Shown here piece by piece: positions 20,256 through 35,100 of a stretch of DNA of 64,000 nt (positions are counted from its first letter, which is position 1; every line of letters begins with the position of its first letter). The notes under the pieces are model-generated. The model ran no database searches. It worked only from the letters and a program-made list of their open reading frames with translations, and was not told where the DNA came from. The position numbers and the translations under genes are program-made. Origin of the DNA: Icerya purchasi (Eukaryota; Arthropoda; Insecta; Hemiptera; Monophlebidae); the NCBI GenBank assembly GCA_039619475.1, contig CM077116.1:299688464-299752463 (forward strand), read 5' to 3'.

Positions 20256-23200
20256 CTAAAATCATATAGCAAGACATTTTTCTAATGCAAATAAGCAAAA
20301 ATAAGTTTAAAAAAAAAAAAATGAATTGTCTGATTTATGTTAAGGTTTATTTTTCAGCTTTTTTAAATTTCCGACTAACGATATTATTCTTTTTTGACCT
20401 CTCTCTCTCTGTTAATAATAAAAAGATTAGTCAACTGGTTGATATTTTCATTTTTTTCTTTTCTATGTTAAGTTTAAAAATTTTAAAATTATTCCAATAT
20501 TAATCAGGTAGCCGGAAATAACTTAAAATTAAGAACATTCAAATAGCACTTGTTATTTTGTTTTCTTTTTTCTCTTGGCGTGTCAACTATGGACATTAAC
20601 CCAGCGCAAGTGAAAATTTGTTAATGTCGTTGTTAGTATAAGGGAGTTTTAGGTAATTTAAGGGTAAAAAGTAATTTAGTTATTTCGCAAAAACTAGCGT
20701 GGTACGAAATAAAACATGATTATATACCTATATATATATATATATGTATATATTGAAGCAGGATATACTCGGAGTTAGTAATAGAATGGAGGGGTGAACT
20801 ATAAATAAATTCGCAGAGAAATAACTAGCAGCGTTTGAGAAGTTTTTATATCGAAGAATATTAAAAATATCATGGATGGATCAAATCAGAAATCAAGAAA
20901 TACTAAGAAGATTAAATAAGTGTTGATGGAATTAAGTAAGACAATAAGAAAACGAAAAATTACATATCTAGGCCATATTGTGAGAAACGAAAAGTATGAA
21001 ATTTTAAAATTGGCCATCGAAGGAAAAATAACAGGAAAAGGAGTTTGAGAAAGAAGAAGAAGAAGAAGAACCTGGATGGATGATGCAAGGGAATGGACTT
21101 TTAAGACTATCGTGGAATTCGAGAGAAAAATAATGTTGTAAGGTACAACAGTCGATCTAATTTAGGTGTGTCTTTACTAATAGAAAATGTACAGTGGGAA
21201 GGCGCATACCGATCATCTGACGACTAAAGGGAATTTTCGAGGTATGCGGAAAATACAATGTTCGCAGCCGGCATGATAAGAGTGCGAGGGAGACACGAGA
21301 ATTCGTCCGGGCTAGTCGTAATTAGCGCTTCATCAGTGGTTAACGAAAGTTGTTGGACGCTAGACACGTTAGAGAATGAGTTATCGTGTCTAGTCGTTCG
21401 TTAATCGTTTTACATAATTTTTGCAACGGGATTGTTCAGAGGCAGTCGCCGTAAATCCAGTTCGTCTTGATGTATCGCGGATATAGTTAGGTATCTAAAA
21501 CAAATTGTTTCTTCTGAAACTAGTCATAAATCATAATAAAAGGAAAACCACTAAATACCAAAGTTAGCTAAAGTCTTCGAGGAGAACAATGAGAGTCGAC
21601 ACCTTTAACAGTTCGGAATCCAGTTTTCATGACTCAGAACCACAACCGGAAACAAGCGTCTACAGCCCCATACTTTTAATTCGCCCGTTATGCATCATAC
21701 GGCTTACTTCGTTAAATAGAGATAATGACGCCATGTTTACTTTATGAAGTACGAGTTTAACGTATAGAAGGCATGATAATTTAGTGGAGCCTGTTTAATT
21801 TTTTTCCAAGCGTGTGCTATATTGATTAAAAAGATTGCTATTTGCAGATAAAGAAACCATATTTCGATTTCTTAACGAAACTTTCTAAGTTGATCAAAAG
21901 TCCAAAAAGCACATAAAGTGACACGTTTTCGGTGTGTTATTATTAAAAGTTTTAAACTAATATTTATAAATATAGCATTTAAAAAATCTTCACTTGTTGG
22001 AAGGATTTAAATTTGCAACTGTAATATAATTATCGTAATTGGCAACTTTTATTTTTGAATTTTTATCTACTCATTTTTTTTTTTTTTAAATAAGCAAATG
22101 TATATTATACGGAAGTGAACTTATTTATATATTTTTTTAATTGTTACTCTTATGTTATAGTTTGTTTTGTTTTTTTTGTGGCATTAAATGTTCGTATGAT
22201 GAAGATATATTTTCGTTCGTAACGTTTTATCTGAACCACACATCAACTAATACAATCAAAAATAAATAAAAAAAAAAACAGCTTTTGCACAGTAATTATT
22301 ATTAGCTATAAAATTTAAAAGATCGTACGTAAATTTGAAATATTTTAAAGAAGGTGTTACCGTAGAATAGTTATAATTGCAGACAGAATTCCACTATAAA
22401 ATTAATTTCCCGCTCCGCAAGTTGATACTAAAATAAAAATTAGATAAACTATTTTTGCAACTGCGAATCGTATTTACAGATTACAAATATTTTTGATTTT
22501 CGTAAAAAAAAATTAAAAAAAAAAAAAAATATTTTCATTAAACCGTAAATTTATATAAACTATTTTTTAATTCAAACCATTTTACAACGATTCGTATACA
22601 TTTTAAAATTCGCTAAACTTAGTTAAATACCTTTAAAAAAAAAATTAAAAAAAAAAAAATAAACATTCAAAATTTTTTATGTTTGCTTTGACGCGGTCAC
22701 GCGCCTTTAAATCGGATAGAATTTTACATTTAATTATAATTAAACGATGTTTTTCAAATAAATACATTAAAAAAGGCTTTATCAGTTTTTGACTTTTATA
22801 TCCTGTTTGAAAATGCAACATTTAGAAGTGTCCGAAATGTTGACTATATTTTTAAGTTTTGTCTTGGTTTTGTTTAGAAAAAAATTTAACAATTTTATTC
22901 GCTAAAATAGTGGTTTTCGCGTGTTCGAAAGAAATTTTCATAACCTAACTAAAACCGAGAATTAACGCGGAACGCAGTTTACTTACTATCGATTAAAGTT
23001 TTACAAATACACCTTCGGTGGTCGACTTTAAAATTTACTCTATTTATCGAAAAACGTTAAAAAAAGTTTTAGAGTTAAGACAAAATTTACACCCGTCTTT
23101 TACTTGTAATACGGCATAATTTAAAAATAAAATTCGTAAATACCTGCCATATTTAAAGTTATTTTAAATAATTATCCTCGATTAAAAAAGAGGGGTTTTT

Positions 23201-26200
23201 AGAAGTGAAAACTCGGTCATTGTTGCTGACCCATTGTCCATTTTTAGATTCGTTAATGATTGAAATATGAATAAAAATAGCTGTATATAATAACAACGAT
23301 CATACGTTCGGTGTTAAAATTCCGGTGATGTACGGCGAAACCATTCCAGATATACATCCCAATCCATTTACAAACGCCATTATCGTTCCGGAATAATTCG
23401 GACTTAAATCCAACGAATTTACTCGTAGGCTACCGTAGCAAAAACCCATTAATCCCATACCGATCGTGAAACATACGGAAGCCGCTATTTTATCACAGCC
23501 AACATACGATGCACAAATTACACCAATAGCTGGTCCGACACTACCTTTCGAAAACATAAATTTCAACATTAGCATTCATTAATGATTTTTAAATTATGGG
23601 GGGGGGGGGGTTAGCGCAGGCGGAAGAAGAATCGACAGGCATTTCGGATGTTTACTTGCAGATATATTCTCAAGATCAATAAATCGATTCTAGACGAACC
23701 GATGGCTAAGCGGCATAATATTGAGAAATTAATTTTACAATACTTCAAACATCTAGTACGAGATGAAACAGCGAAAAATCAAAAGAAATTGTGTTCCAAA
23801 GAATATTGGATGGAAAAAAAGATATACAGACCATAAAAAAAAAAAAAAAAAAAAAAAAGAAATAAAGAAAAAGAAAATAAAACTACAAAAACAACAAAGA
23901 AAAGAATACGTAGAGTCGCTTTATGTGTACGCTTGGTTAAGATTAGAGATGCTTGGAACGGTATGATAAACAAGAAATAGTTCGACATTCGTACGCGTCA
24001 CGGTGTTGAAACATCATAAAACTGAGAAGAACAATGGTTTAACCGTAGTTAAACAAATCTAGCGCAAAATTTTAAATAAACAAAACAAAATTTAACAAAT
24101 ATACACGGATAGGTTTAATAAACACTACCGGAAAGTACGTATATAATAAATTTCAGTTTAAAAAAAAAAAAAAAAGGTTCGTAACATTCTGAAAATAATT
24201 TCCGATGTTAATTTTAAACGTAGTGATCATAAAATTATTCAAAATTAAATTTTAAAATTACCTATAGTCGCAAAAATTTTTCGAACTGCCGTACAAGACA
24301 TGTAATTATTTTTCAATAACCAATCTGCAAATGCGCTCGACGCTAATGAAATTATCCAAGTTGCAAAATACGGAAGCGATGAGAGCACTCCATTCTAGAA
24401 AGAAACCAATGCGAATAATATGAACTTCATTTTCTTGTGATAGCACAAAATTAAACTTAATATCGCGAAAAACGAAATAGAAATACCTGATGATAATCTT
24501 TTGGGGAACAAAATCTATACGAAATAGTTTTTATTTCACGCGATTACAGTTTCACTAGAACATTTCAACAATAATAATGTGATCTTCTACAAATGACAGT
24601 TAGTATTGTTCAAAAATTCGTTAAATCGTTTAAAGTTGACCTTTTACGCCTAAACATTTTATACGTACCATCCAAAGCGGTAGGATTAATTAAACATAAC
24701 ACGAACCCTCACCTCGCCTTTAAAAATAATCTAAGCCAGAACACAGTGAGAGGAAACGTGTTTATTTTTTAGTAAAAATTACGAAATAAGTGATATTTTT
24801 GACACCGTGTGCCTATAATTCGTTTAATGGTTAGTCTAATTAGTTAGGTGATAACGACTAGGTACTTTTACTAGTTTATAGTTTGGTTACAAGAAAAGTA
24901 TCGCTTTTTTTTTTTTTTCTTCGTGAATGGAATAGTGAAGATTCATTTTTAATCATTACACGAAGGAGTAGGGGTAAAGAGAATAACTTTCAATTCTGGC
25001 GAGAAGAATTTTTAAAATACACCACTGACCAACCCGTAAAGAGATACAAAAAAAAAAAAAAAAACAAAAAACATCGCTTACTAAACCTATTGGCCTTAAG
25101 AACTGTGTCGGAGCAGCAGAGCGAAAGGGGTCCGAGATCGTAAAAATCAAAAGTTTACTTAAATTAGAGATACGAAGATTAAAGAGGCGATCTTCGTGTA
25201 GCTCTTGATAAAAGAACTTATGATAGAACAATAATTCCGCCAGTCAATTAAACGAGACAGAAAAATTTTGCGCCGTTGTTATTTCCGGAAATATCGGTAA
25301 AAATTTTTTTTCAGAAAATCATACCGTACAAAATTACAAGCACACAATGTGGTGAGTAGGCCATCTGTTTCCCCCTGCTTAATCATTCCTGTGATTTTAT
25401 TATTCCTCGTATCACTTATCCATACTCTTTCTTCCCTTCGTTTCATTAATATCGGTATTTACTGCGGGTTCCTAGCCTTTCGGGCATTTTTTATAACGAA
25501 GCGGCGGATTCTTTTGCTCGAGTTGCTGCTTTTTCTCGCTTCCTTTCTTAAGAAAAATCCCATCTATGTATATTTTGTCTTAATATTCGCAGTTAAATAA
25601 AGAAGACGGTAATAATAATAGTGGATTTATCTTCCTTTGACTAATTCCCACTTTGCTTAACGTAAAAAGGGGAGGAACTAAAATTTCTACTTATTCATAA
25701 TATTCTACAGTGACGCAGCATCAATTACAATGAAAGGAATGTCCACGACACTTTTTTCTTTCTAAAACAGTTGAAAATTACGATAATTTTATGGAAAAAT
25801 TTAATATTCCGCATCTATTCAAGGGCGTCGCCAGCCGATTAGCCGGGGGGGGGGATGATAAAAAGAGGATATGAGTTATAGGAAAAATAAAAAATGTATA
25901 ATTTGTAAAGGCTTAATATTTTATTAAACAAGAATAACATCTTAATTAAAACATAATTTTCGTGGGTTTCTAGCAAATTGTTCATGATTACGCGCCTATG
26001 AATACTCACATGGCCGGTTGATTAAAAAGTTTCAAGGCTCCAGGGGGGCAGCTGCCCCCCGCTGGCGACGCCAATGCATCTATTACTGTTTTGTATTGCT
26101 ATGAATGCCGTTTCATTTTAATTGAAAACAGAGACATCCCTTTATTAATAAAACTTACAACAAGGTACTTTTAAAATCACAATCGGCCAAAATAATGATA

Positions 26201-29075
26201 ATATAAAAAATGAATACATCGGCAAAGAAAAAAGTGTATCTGAATCTGTTCCGGAGATTTAAATTAAGACGAATCATACACGTATGATACTCCTAATTCT
26301 AACAAATATGTTTTTCAGGTATTTCAGGCTATCAGTAAGGCACCGTACACGGCTAATTAACTTTTTTTTTCCAGATGCGGCGCTGTGGTTTTACTTCTTT
26401 ACATACAAAACTGATTTTTACGCCATTGTAAGATGTCATAATTTCGGTAAATTACATTTTAAATGTAAATTCTATGTTAAGCATCTGATAAAATATACGA
26501 TGGAATATTATATCTATTAAAAATTTTAACAACAACTGCGATTTGTTACCTACAATTTTTGAGGACCACGCTAAACGATAACTTTTAAACTGAAATCAGT
26601 GACGTTAAAAAACCACAACAACGAAATAACATAGAACAGTGAAAACATGTTATTTACTCTGAACTTGGCTATTGTACAGTTAACATTGATCGAACGCAAA
26701 TGATACACCGGTGTTAACAGTGGTTTCGTAGACTTTTTTAAAATAGTAAAAAACGCATACGAACAAATAATTGCATTGCTGCCGCGTACCGCTACACAAA
26801 CGATAGGCTTACACTATAATGTGCAATTTGAAGCTGAAGATGCCCAGTTGTTACTGACGATTAATTTCGATCAGTTTACGTTAGATGACAGTCTAGTACA
26901 AATGAAACAGCATTTAAAACGCGCTGTATCACTAGGGGAGTGTATGATCCGAGACTAGCGACTAGAAGTATAGGATCGGTTACGGTGTAGAAACTTAGCC
27001 GTTTAGGCTCCTCCTACTTTTTCCCGTATAAAATAGAATTGGCTAAAATTGTTTATAATATTGTAAACAGTAATTCAGTTTCACACGAGCTGGAAAATTT
27101 TTTGAAGATGTTTCTTATAATCAAATTAGGAAAATTATAAAATTGAAAAAATGTAACATTGAATTATAATATCGGGTATGCGGTTTTTCCGACACTGCCG
27201 CATTGATATTTTACGTTCGCGTAGAATTTTTGCTTTTCCGATTAAAGTAAAAATGTAATTTATAAACTATTATTTTCTTTTAAGAGATGCATTAATCGGT
27301 TGTTGTTGTTGTTGTTTTTTCTTCTTCTTCTTCTTCTTCTTCTTCTTCTAGTAGACATTATCATTATACTGAGGGTACATATTTTTTTTGCTTGAAAAAT
27401 TTCAAAATTAAATTTAAATATTAATTCGACTTTTAACTTTTCGTACTTACTACACGGTTCAACGGATTTTTAATCAATTACCTGAGCTACGCTGAATTTC
27501 ATTACGTCACTCATATATTTCGGTAAATCTGTTACCATAGTGTACAATGCCCAGTCGTGACCGATCTCTCCTACGATGATAGCCCATACCGGCGCCGATG
27601 TTAATATAGCACGCCAAGGAAGCGGTCCCAAGTCCTGTTTTAATGACATGATTGACAAAACCGCTAAGCATTAATAAAATAGCCCTTTCTACAATCGAAG
27701 CGAAAACATTGTTCAAATGTTGTCTTTTAAACATATTCACCGTTTTCGTTTTGATAAATGTAGACGAACAACCAAAAGGCTACACATTATTCGCGACTAA
27801 AGAACACCGTGATGCGTGCAAAAACACAAAAGAGGCGCCTTTTCGGGTACAAATATTACCTGCTTTACATTAACGTGTAAAATATCCTTGAAATATTTCG
27901 GTAAATCGCTACTCATGTTGAATAGGCACCAATCGTGTCCAAACTGCGCAACTATTAACGCCCAAACCGGAGCGCACCTCAATATAGAACACCACGGTAC
28001 CTCTTTTATATCCTATAAGTTGCTCGAATAACAAAGTTATCGTAATTTTAACGTTCTAATTATACGGACAAGTACGCGCTAAAAATTACAGCGTCGTTAA
28101 ATAATACATCGCTTTCTCGCAAATTAAAAGGTGATCACCGTAAATAATGCAACACTCGTCAAATAAAGTACGAACAACTCTCATTTTACAACTTCTGACT
28201 TTCATATTTACACAGCAGTTTGTACTAAAGCAGAAATATACCAGTAAAAATATAAATATTTCGACATCAGCATTTGCCGGTGTAATTAATTATATATTCG
28301 AAAACTTTTTTTTTTTTTTTTTTTTTTTGAGTTTTCGATTTTCTTTTACTGATCATATCGAATTTTCAACAAAAATCAATGCATTCTTAATCATTGTTAT
28401 ATATGTTTCTGTCACTCATTGTTTTATTTTAATTATAATAAGTAAAAGCACACTAATATAAAACAATTAATTAATATTTATTTACTCGACGCGTTTGGAA
28501 GTCAAAGCTTCATGATTACGGGAGTTATTTTTAATCGCAAAAATATATTGGTTAAAACGATTCAATTTATTTCAGGTTTTCTTTAAATAACGTTTCTTTA
28601 GTCTATTTATACATAATTCTAGTTTTCTATAAGGTTATTATTGTTTTAATTTCAAATATATATATATATTAAACTGTATTTACTTGCGTAATTTACGCAC
28701 TTCTTTGCCGTTTCTAACCTGCCAAAAAAGACGGCGCGTAAATTACGCGGGGAATCAGATCAGCCTGCATTTTGCGGGTTATACGTAATAGGTGTGTATT
28801 TCAAAATTACCTCTTACCTAAACAAAACACTCATTAAGTGAAATCAGTTACCCCTTTATTTCGAAAAGTATATTTATACAATAATAGGTGTAACTATATT
28901 ACGGTAATTTATAAATTCGAGTACCCGGTAATTTACTTTTAAGAAATTAGACATTGTCTAGTAATGTTGAACCTATTAATGTATTTTAATAACGAAAATA
29001 TGGTTTATATTATTTCTCCAACAAAATGTGTGCGTAAATTACACGAATAAATACGGCATATATATATATACATAC

Positions 29076-29126
<51 letters not shown>

Positions 29127-32100
29127 TATAATTGATAGGACATAAGCGGCTCCGCGTCTGAGATAAGAATTATCTGTCTGCTGACTGACTGTTACAGATA
29201 GATAAGAGTGCAAGTAAATAGCGCAGTATAGTTGATAATATCTATTAATTGTTTGTTTTATCGTCGCTCGGTTTATAATTAATTGTGGAGTTACCGTCTT
29301 GATTAGCTTGTCGTGCAACGTTGTATGTCGCTACTGGTTTTGTCTAGCCGATATTACACGAAACGTTGTTGATTAAACGTCGGTTATTTTTCTTTCGTTT
29401 CGTTTAATAAAATTATTTCTTTTGGATATTATTTTCTTCTGAGCGTTTTTTTAAGCTCGATAAATTACGCATAAGGTACGAGACTTATCCTCGCTGATTT
29501 CCGATGTTATAACAGGTTGTTTTTATTTTTCGTAATAATGGCTACGCGAAATTATCAAAAAAGTCAGTAAAAATAAAAGAAAAATTTCTAAAAGCGCGAT
29601 TGGCTCGGATAGCCATTGATGTCCGCGAGTAAAAAAGTAAAAAGGTAAAAGAAAAACAAAATTATATAGAAAATTGGGTGAATCCGCGGCATTGGCTTCC
29701 CAAAAAAGTGACATCGCAAAGAAATCCCTTACAAGTGGTTCTCACAACAGTGAAATCAAGAAAACCCTCACAATGTATAGCGCGGTAGTCTAGTAGTGTT
29801 GATGGCCTGTTCAGGAGCTAACAGTTCTTAAAGAATAGGCTTTAAAAAATAGCTGGTTTCATGAACAGTTGGCAAATAATTGTAACGGTTCGCAGTTCTT
29901 AGCTCTTTTAACTTACTGTTCAATCAGTAGAAAAAAACTGCAGCATAGTCGCAGTGATGGCAGTAAGTTGAAAAAGGAAAACAGTTCTTACTGTTTCAGT
30001 TTTAATGATTTTCGTTGTAGTAAAACAAACGAAGAGTATTGCACGGGCTTGAATCGCGCATAGGTCTCACTAATAAATATTCATAGTAATGATATGTCAC
30101 CACTGCCACTCCGGTAACGTCGTGGTAATGCGAATGGAGATCTATGCATTTCGTATGAGAACTCCGTCTAGCGCCAATACTTCGCTTTGACCATTCATTC
30201 AATTGATTGCCATTTCAGATCGACAGACCGTTACGATAGTTACGTAAAAATTTCAATTTTAAATAATTTAAAATTGATCTACTACATAAAAAAAAGGAAA
30301 ACCTAACCAGAAACCACAACGTTATTAGTAATAACTGGCAAGACACTGGTTCAAATTGTTTTAAGCAGATATTATAACTTCTATTCTCTATTAGGCATAT
30401 ACAAAAATTGTGGTGTGATCGTATGATATTGTAAATTGCAGTACTGCTTATCTATTTTTAATCAATGAGAGCTGAAACAGTGAGATGAGAACTAATAGAG
30501 CTACCGTACTATCTGTTCAGCGAGCTGTTTAAAAAACAGTTATTACAGAATCAGGAGTCAGGAGCTAAAAGACCTGGAAACTGATAAGAAGAACTGTACT
30601 TTAAAATGAACGGGAACAATAAGAACAACTCTTTGAAAAGAACTGTTTCCGTCATCACTATCTAGCAGATAAGGTGCTTGGCTACCAAACCAGAGGGTCA
30701 TAGGTTTTCGGAAGTTTTCTCGTTCCGGATCTAAACCGTTCCCAGGTACACCTAATTTGAAATTGAATATTGATTGTATCAGAGAAATCTGGGAAAGTGA
30801 AGGCGGCATAGAGAAAGGAACTGTTCCCAATATTCTCTTCAGATCCATTAGGCTTAGTATTATTATGGAAAACTTAATGTCGCAATTTTCAACACCCTGT
30901 CAAGGGTGTCGGACCTATATATATATAAAAAAATCGGCCACTTTGACCTTGCAAGGGGCTGTGCTCCTTGACGCATTTTACTTATATCTCTGTCTCTTTC
31001 TCTGCTATACTTTGTATAAAATTATCAAAATTTACAACGTAATTCTAAACCGGTCTATATGAATATAATAACATAATCATAAAAATCCTATAAAATATAA
31101 CAAACGATAAAATTGGGACATTTTTCATTAGATAAAATTGGACATTTATTCTAACGGGGGATAGCCTAAGAATTACGTTGTAATTAATATATAACACTCG
31201 GCCCTCCGCCTCTTGACCTCGCCCCCATTCCACAGCTCTATCGCTTCTGTACTTCGCATAGAACGGGGAAAATTGGCAATCATTATTTCCGAATGCGCGA
31301 CAAAAAAATAAAATAAAAATAGATCTTTATTTAATGTCACATTTTGGAACAAATTTTTGCGACAAAAAAACTAATGGTGGTCGGGCTAAGAATGATGTCA
31401 TTAGTACACACACGCACATACACACATACATATGTATATTACTATGTCATTCTTGCGCGGGGTAAAAAAAAATTCTGTTTGATTTTTCCGTAATAAAGTT
31501 GCATTATGGAGGATGTAATAGAAATTGATGCGCAAACCATAAAATAAATTTTATCGGTTCTGAAAATTTTTTTGATTACTATGAAAAACAACGTTATTAT
31601 TTTGCGAAGAATAACACAGTCTATAAAACCGACTTTTCCACAAGAATTGTAGAAGGTTTATCATCTGAAAGGTCCAGGAGGTGTCCCCATGGTGAGGTCC
31701 GAAGAATTAAGTTTATACGTACCTTTATTAGTACACTCGTTATCATTTTAGTTATATTTCTTTTGTTAAATTTATTGTAGCCGAGACAGCAATTTATTCA
31801 CATTAATATATTTAAATTTTTATTTTATATTTATATATATATATACATTAATTACAACATAATTCTTAGGCCGGCCCCCATTAGAAAATTGTCCCAATTT
31901 TATGTAATGAAAGTTAAATGTTAAGATAGGATCTTTGTGATTATGTAATTTTTTTTTTGTGTCGATGCCGGTAAGAATATCGTTGTAAATTTATCATTTT
32001 ATACAAAGTATAGAAGAGAAAGAGATAGAAATGTAAGCAGGAAGGGTCAAGGGGCAGAGCCCCTTGCGAGGCCAAAGTGGCCGAGTTGGTATATTAAGTT

Positions 32101-35100
32101 TTAAAAAGGTCCTCACAAACAGGATCTGTTCATAGACTTGGTATCCCAATAAGGAAAATTAATTTAGAAGTCATTTTTGAATGCGACAGACATTTTTAAA
32201 TTTTATCCAAAACGAAAAGTAAATTGTTGTTATTGTTATTATTATTATTATTAAATTAGATTTACGTGCCATGTGCGGCTACTATGGCTAGAGGCACGGG
32301 AAGAGAAGGAGGTTTAGATTAAGAAGTGGAGACTAGACTTATGAAGGAAAATAATGAAATTGGACAATGAAGAAGAGTTGTCTTTAAGGATGAGGGGAAG
32401 AGAAGAAGGCAGGTTGAGAGATTTCTTTTTCAAGGAGTATGAAGGTCATTCGGTAAGGATGTGGTGAATGGTGAGGATGACACCGCACATGACACACTGA
32501 GGAGCTTTAGTTCCATTTAGTAAATGTCTATGGGTAAGTCGTGTGTAACGCAATCGGAGTGTGGTGATGACTACATTATCCCTTCGATTTAGAAATGAAA
32601 TATTCCACAATGATACTGAAGACTTGATCGATCGAAGCTTATTCGTTTGTGATGCTTGCTGCCATTTCCTCTGCCATAGAGCCTTTAAGTAAAAATAATC
32701 GTAACAAATAGCAATGAACTTTTTTAGAGCGACTTTTTTTTACAGACCTAATTTTTGAACAATTTTGTGTTTCAAAAATCAAACGGTAGCCGATCGAACA
32801 GAGTAACAGATAAATTCTTAAACTTTCGCTTTTATTATTACAATTTTCGTTTTGTTTAATTCAAAACCGTGGTTTGGAAGAATCGATTTAACCAATATTC
32901 ATTACATGAAGAAAAAAATATAGTAACAGATTTTCAGAAAATCATAATAATACACGATAACATGCGATTTATCTCTATATTTAATTTATTATTTTTACTA
33001 AAGATTGATGTCATTAAGAAGCCGCGTTAACAAATAACAAAAATAATAAATATGTAATAATTCATCGACTTCTACAATTTAACGATTTGGTTCGGTGCAC
33101 ACTAGCAAGCGTAGACCTTTTTTATTTGGGAACTTTTTGTACTATTATTATTATTAATGTTATTATTTTTATACTGATATCCGGTGTAATCTTGTAATTA
33201 TTGTAACCCTCTTTATAATTCGACACGGACAATCCAGTCATCTGCTATGAACTGTTATAATTACGTTGACAGCGTGATTTGTAATTAAAATTCGGCATAA
33301 ATTTGTACATCCTCGATGAAATATTTAACGTCATTATAACTTGTTATTACTTATTGTTAACACTCATTTTATAAGTAATAATTACACAAAAATGAACGTC
33401 AAAACCACACTAACAAACACGCATTGAAAAATTTCAGAACTGTGTATCTGTAATTATACTGTAGCAAACTTTTCCCTTTACACAACTTCCTTTTGAAATT
33501 CATTATTTACAGTTATGGGAATTCTGAGTCCACTGCTATTCTGGGTGCCCTTCTTTTTATCAGATCCTCACTTGTCTCTCGTAATATCCTTACTCTATCG
33601 GAATCCTTCTTATTCGCTCCTTGATTCATGACTTCTTCCTGCCTCGCTTAATTCAAACTAATCTCTTTTGGATTTCTGGTCATACCCGCAATATTACCTT
33701 TCTAGTCTACAACTGCTCGTACTAAACTTTAGTTTAACTCTTACGTCTCCTCATTCTCTAACCCAGATTCCTTTTTTTCTTGTCTATTTTCCTTATATGC
33801 GTCGCTCTAATCTCTCTACGATATGCTGCCTGCGTTTTTGGCACAGTTTGCTCCCTTCATCGTTTTTCCGTTTTCTTGCCGTCTCTTTATTATTTTTTAT
33901 ATCTTTCCAATTGCCATTTTATTTGTTACCCCGATCACATTATGTCTGATTGTTCATCGCTTTTAACTGAACAAACTTCTTTTTATTCCTCTATTTTATC
34001 TAGCGGTAAAAAAAATAAAATATGGAAAACAGAAAAAAACATGTTTTTGGAAAATGATAATGATTTTTTAAAATAAGATGGTGGAAGGAAAAAATGATTT
34101 TTTCGGAATTTAACAAAATTGTAAAAAAAAAAAGTAAGAGAAACAGACAAGTACTAATTTAAAAGTTTAAAAAAAAAAAATTAAAAAAATTAAATTTACG
34201 AGATCAACGTTTGGAAAAAATATGTCAGAATTTATGAAATTTTTAAAACCGAAGAAAACGTACTATATCCTAAAAATTAAAAAAATTCCAACAAATCAAA
34301 AAGATATTACATTTTTTGGAAGTTTACTGGGCAAAGCGTATTGTTGTTCCTACGTAACCAAAGTGGGAGGAAATAAAAAAAAAAGTAATAGTAAGTCTAG
34401 ATTCTAAATCTATATTTTATCGTTTATTTTTTAACTGTTTTATAATTCTGATAAACTGTGCAAAGTCAAAACCAATATAATGAAAACATGTACCGTTATT
34501 GGAGTTGTTTAAATCGAAAATAAACTTTTAAAAAACCTAAGCTCCACATCTCAACCGGGTAATAAAAAAGACCGAACACGGTCTACAATGCATCTGGGAT
34601 TTAATCAGCGACATCAACGGTCAAATATATTAGTGCAATAATTAAATTCAGACAGACTATAATAAATGGAAAGAATTATATTGAGAATATAAAATCGTAA
34701 ACACGTCTTTAGTAAACGAGGGGAACATTCTATGAAAAGAAAATCTCTGTAAATCATTCTATGCGGCCTTTGTTTGGACAATGTGTTTCGGTCCTTTTCT
34801 ATTTCCTTTAATACCTTTCTATCTATATAAACAGTTCTTGTTCCATCCTCTAGCATATTATTCTTGCTTTAAAAGCTACCAATATTTAGAAGCTCGTAAT
34901 TGGCTAAATAAAAAGAAGTGATAGTCATTAACTAATCATAAGCTGGGTTCGGGGTTTTTCCTTCCATTTAGTCGACTACGTAAGGTCCGTGTACTTTTCA
35001 TCGCTATTGTTATCACTATAATCAATTCCATTGATGAACTATAACGAGTATTCAATCAAAAGTGAATTAATTGAGTTAGTCGTAGCGTTTATTTAAACGT

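Noticed and set aside
26776..26958. 60-codon plus frame in an intron as a nested gene
   Set aside because: Composition is ordinary and no motif or neighbour supports it.
29058..29126. CRISPR-like regular repeats
   Set aside because: The sequence is a plain TA/TACA microsatellite without spacers; no CRISPR array exists in this animal DNA.
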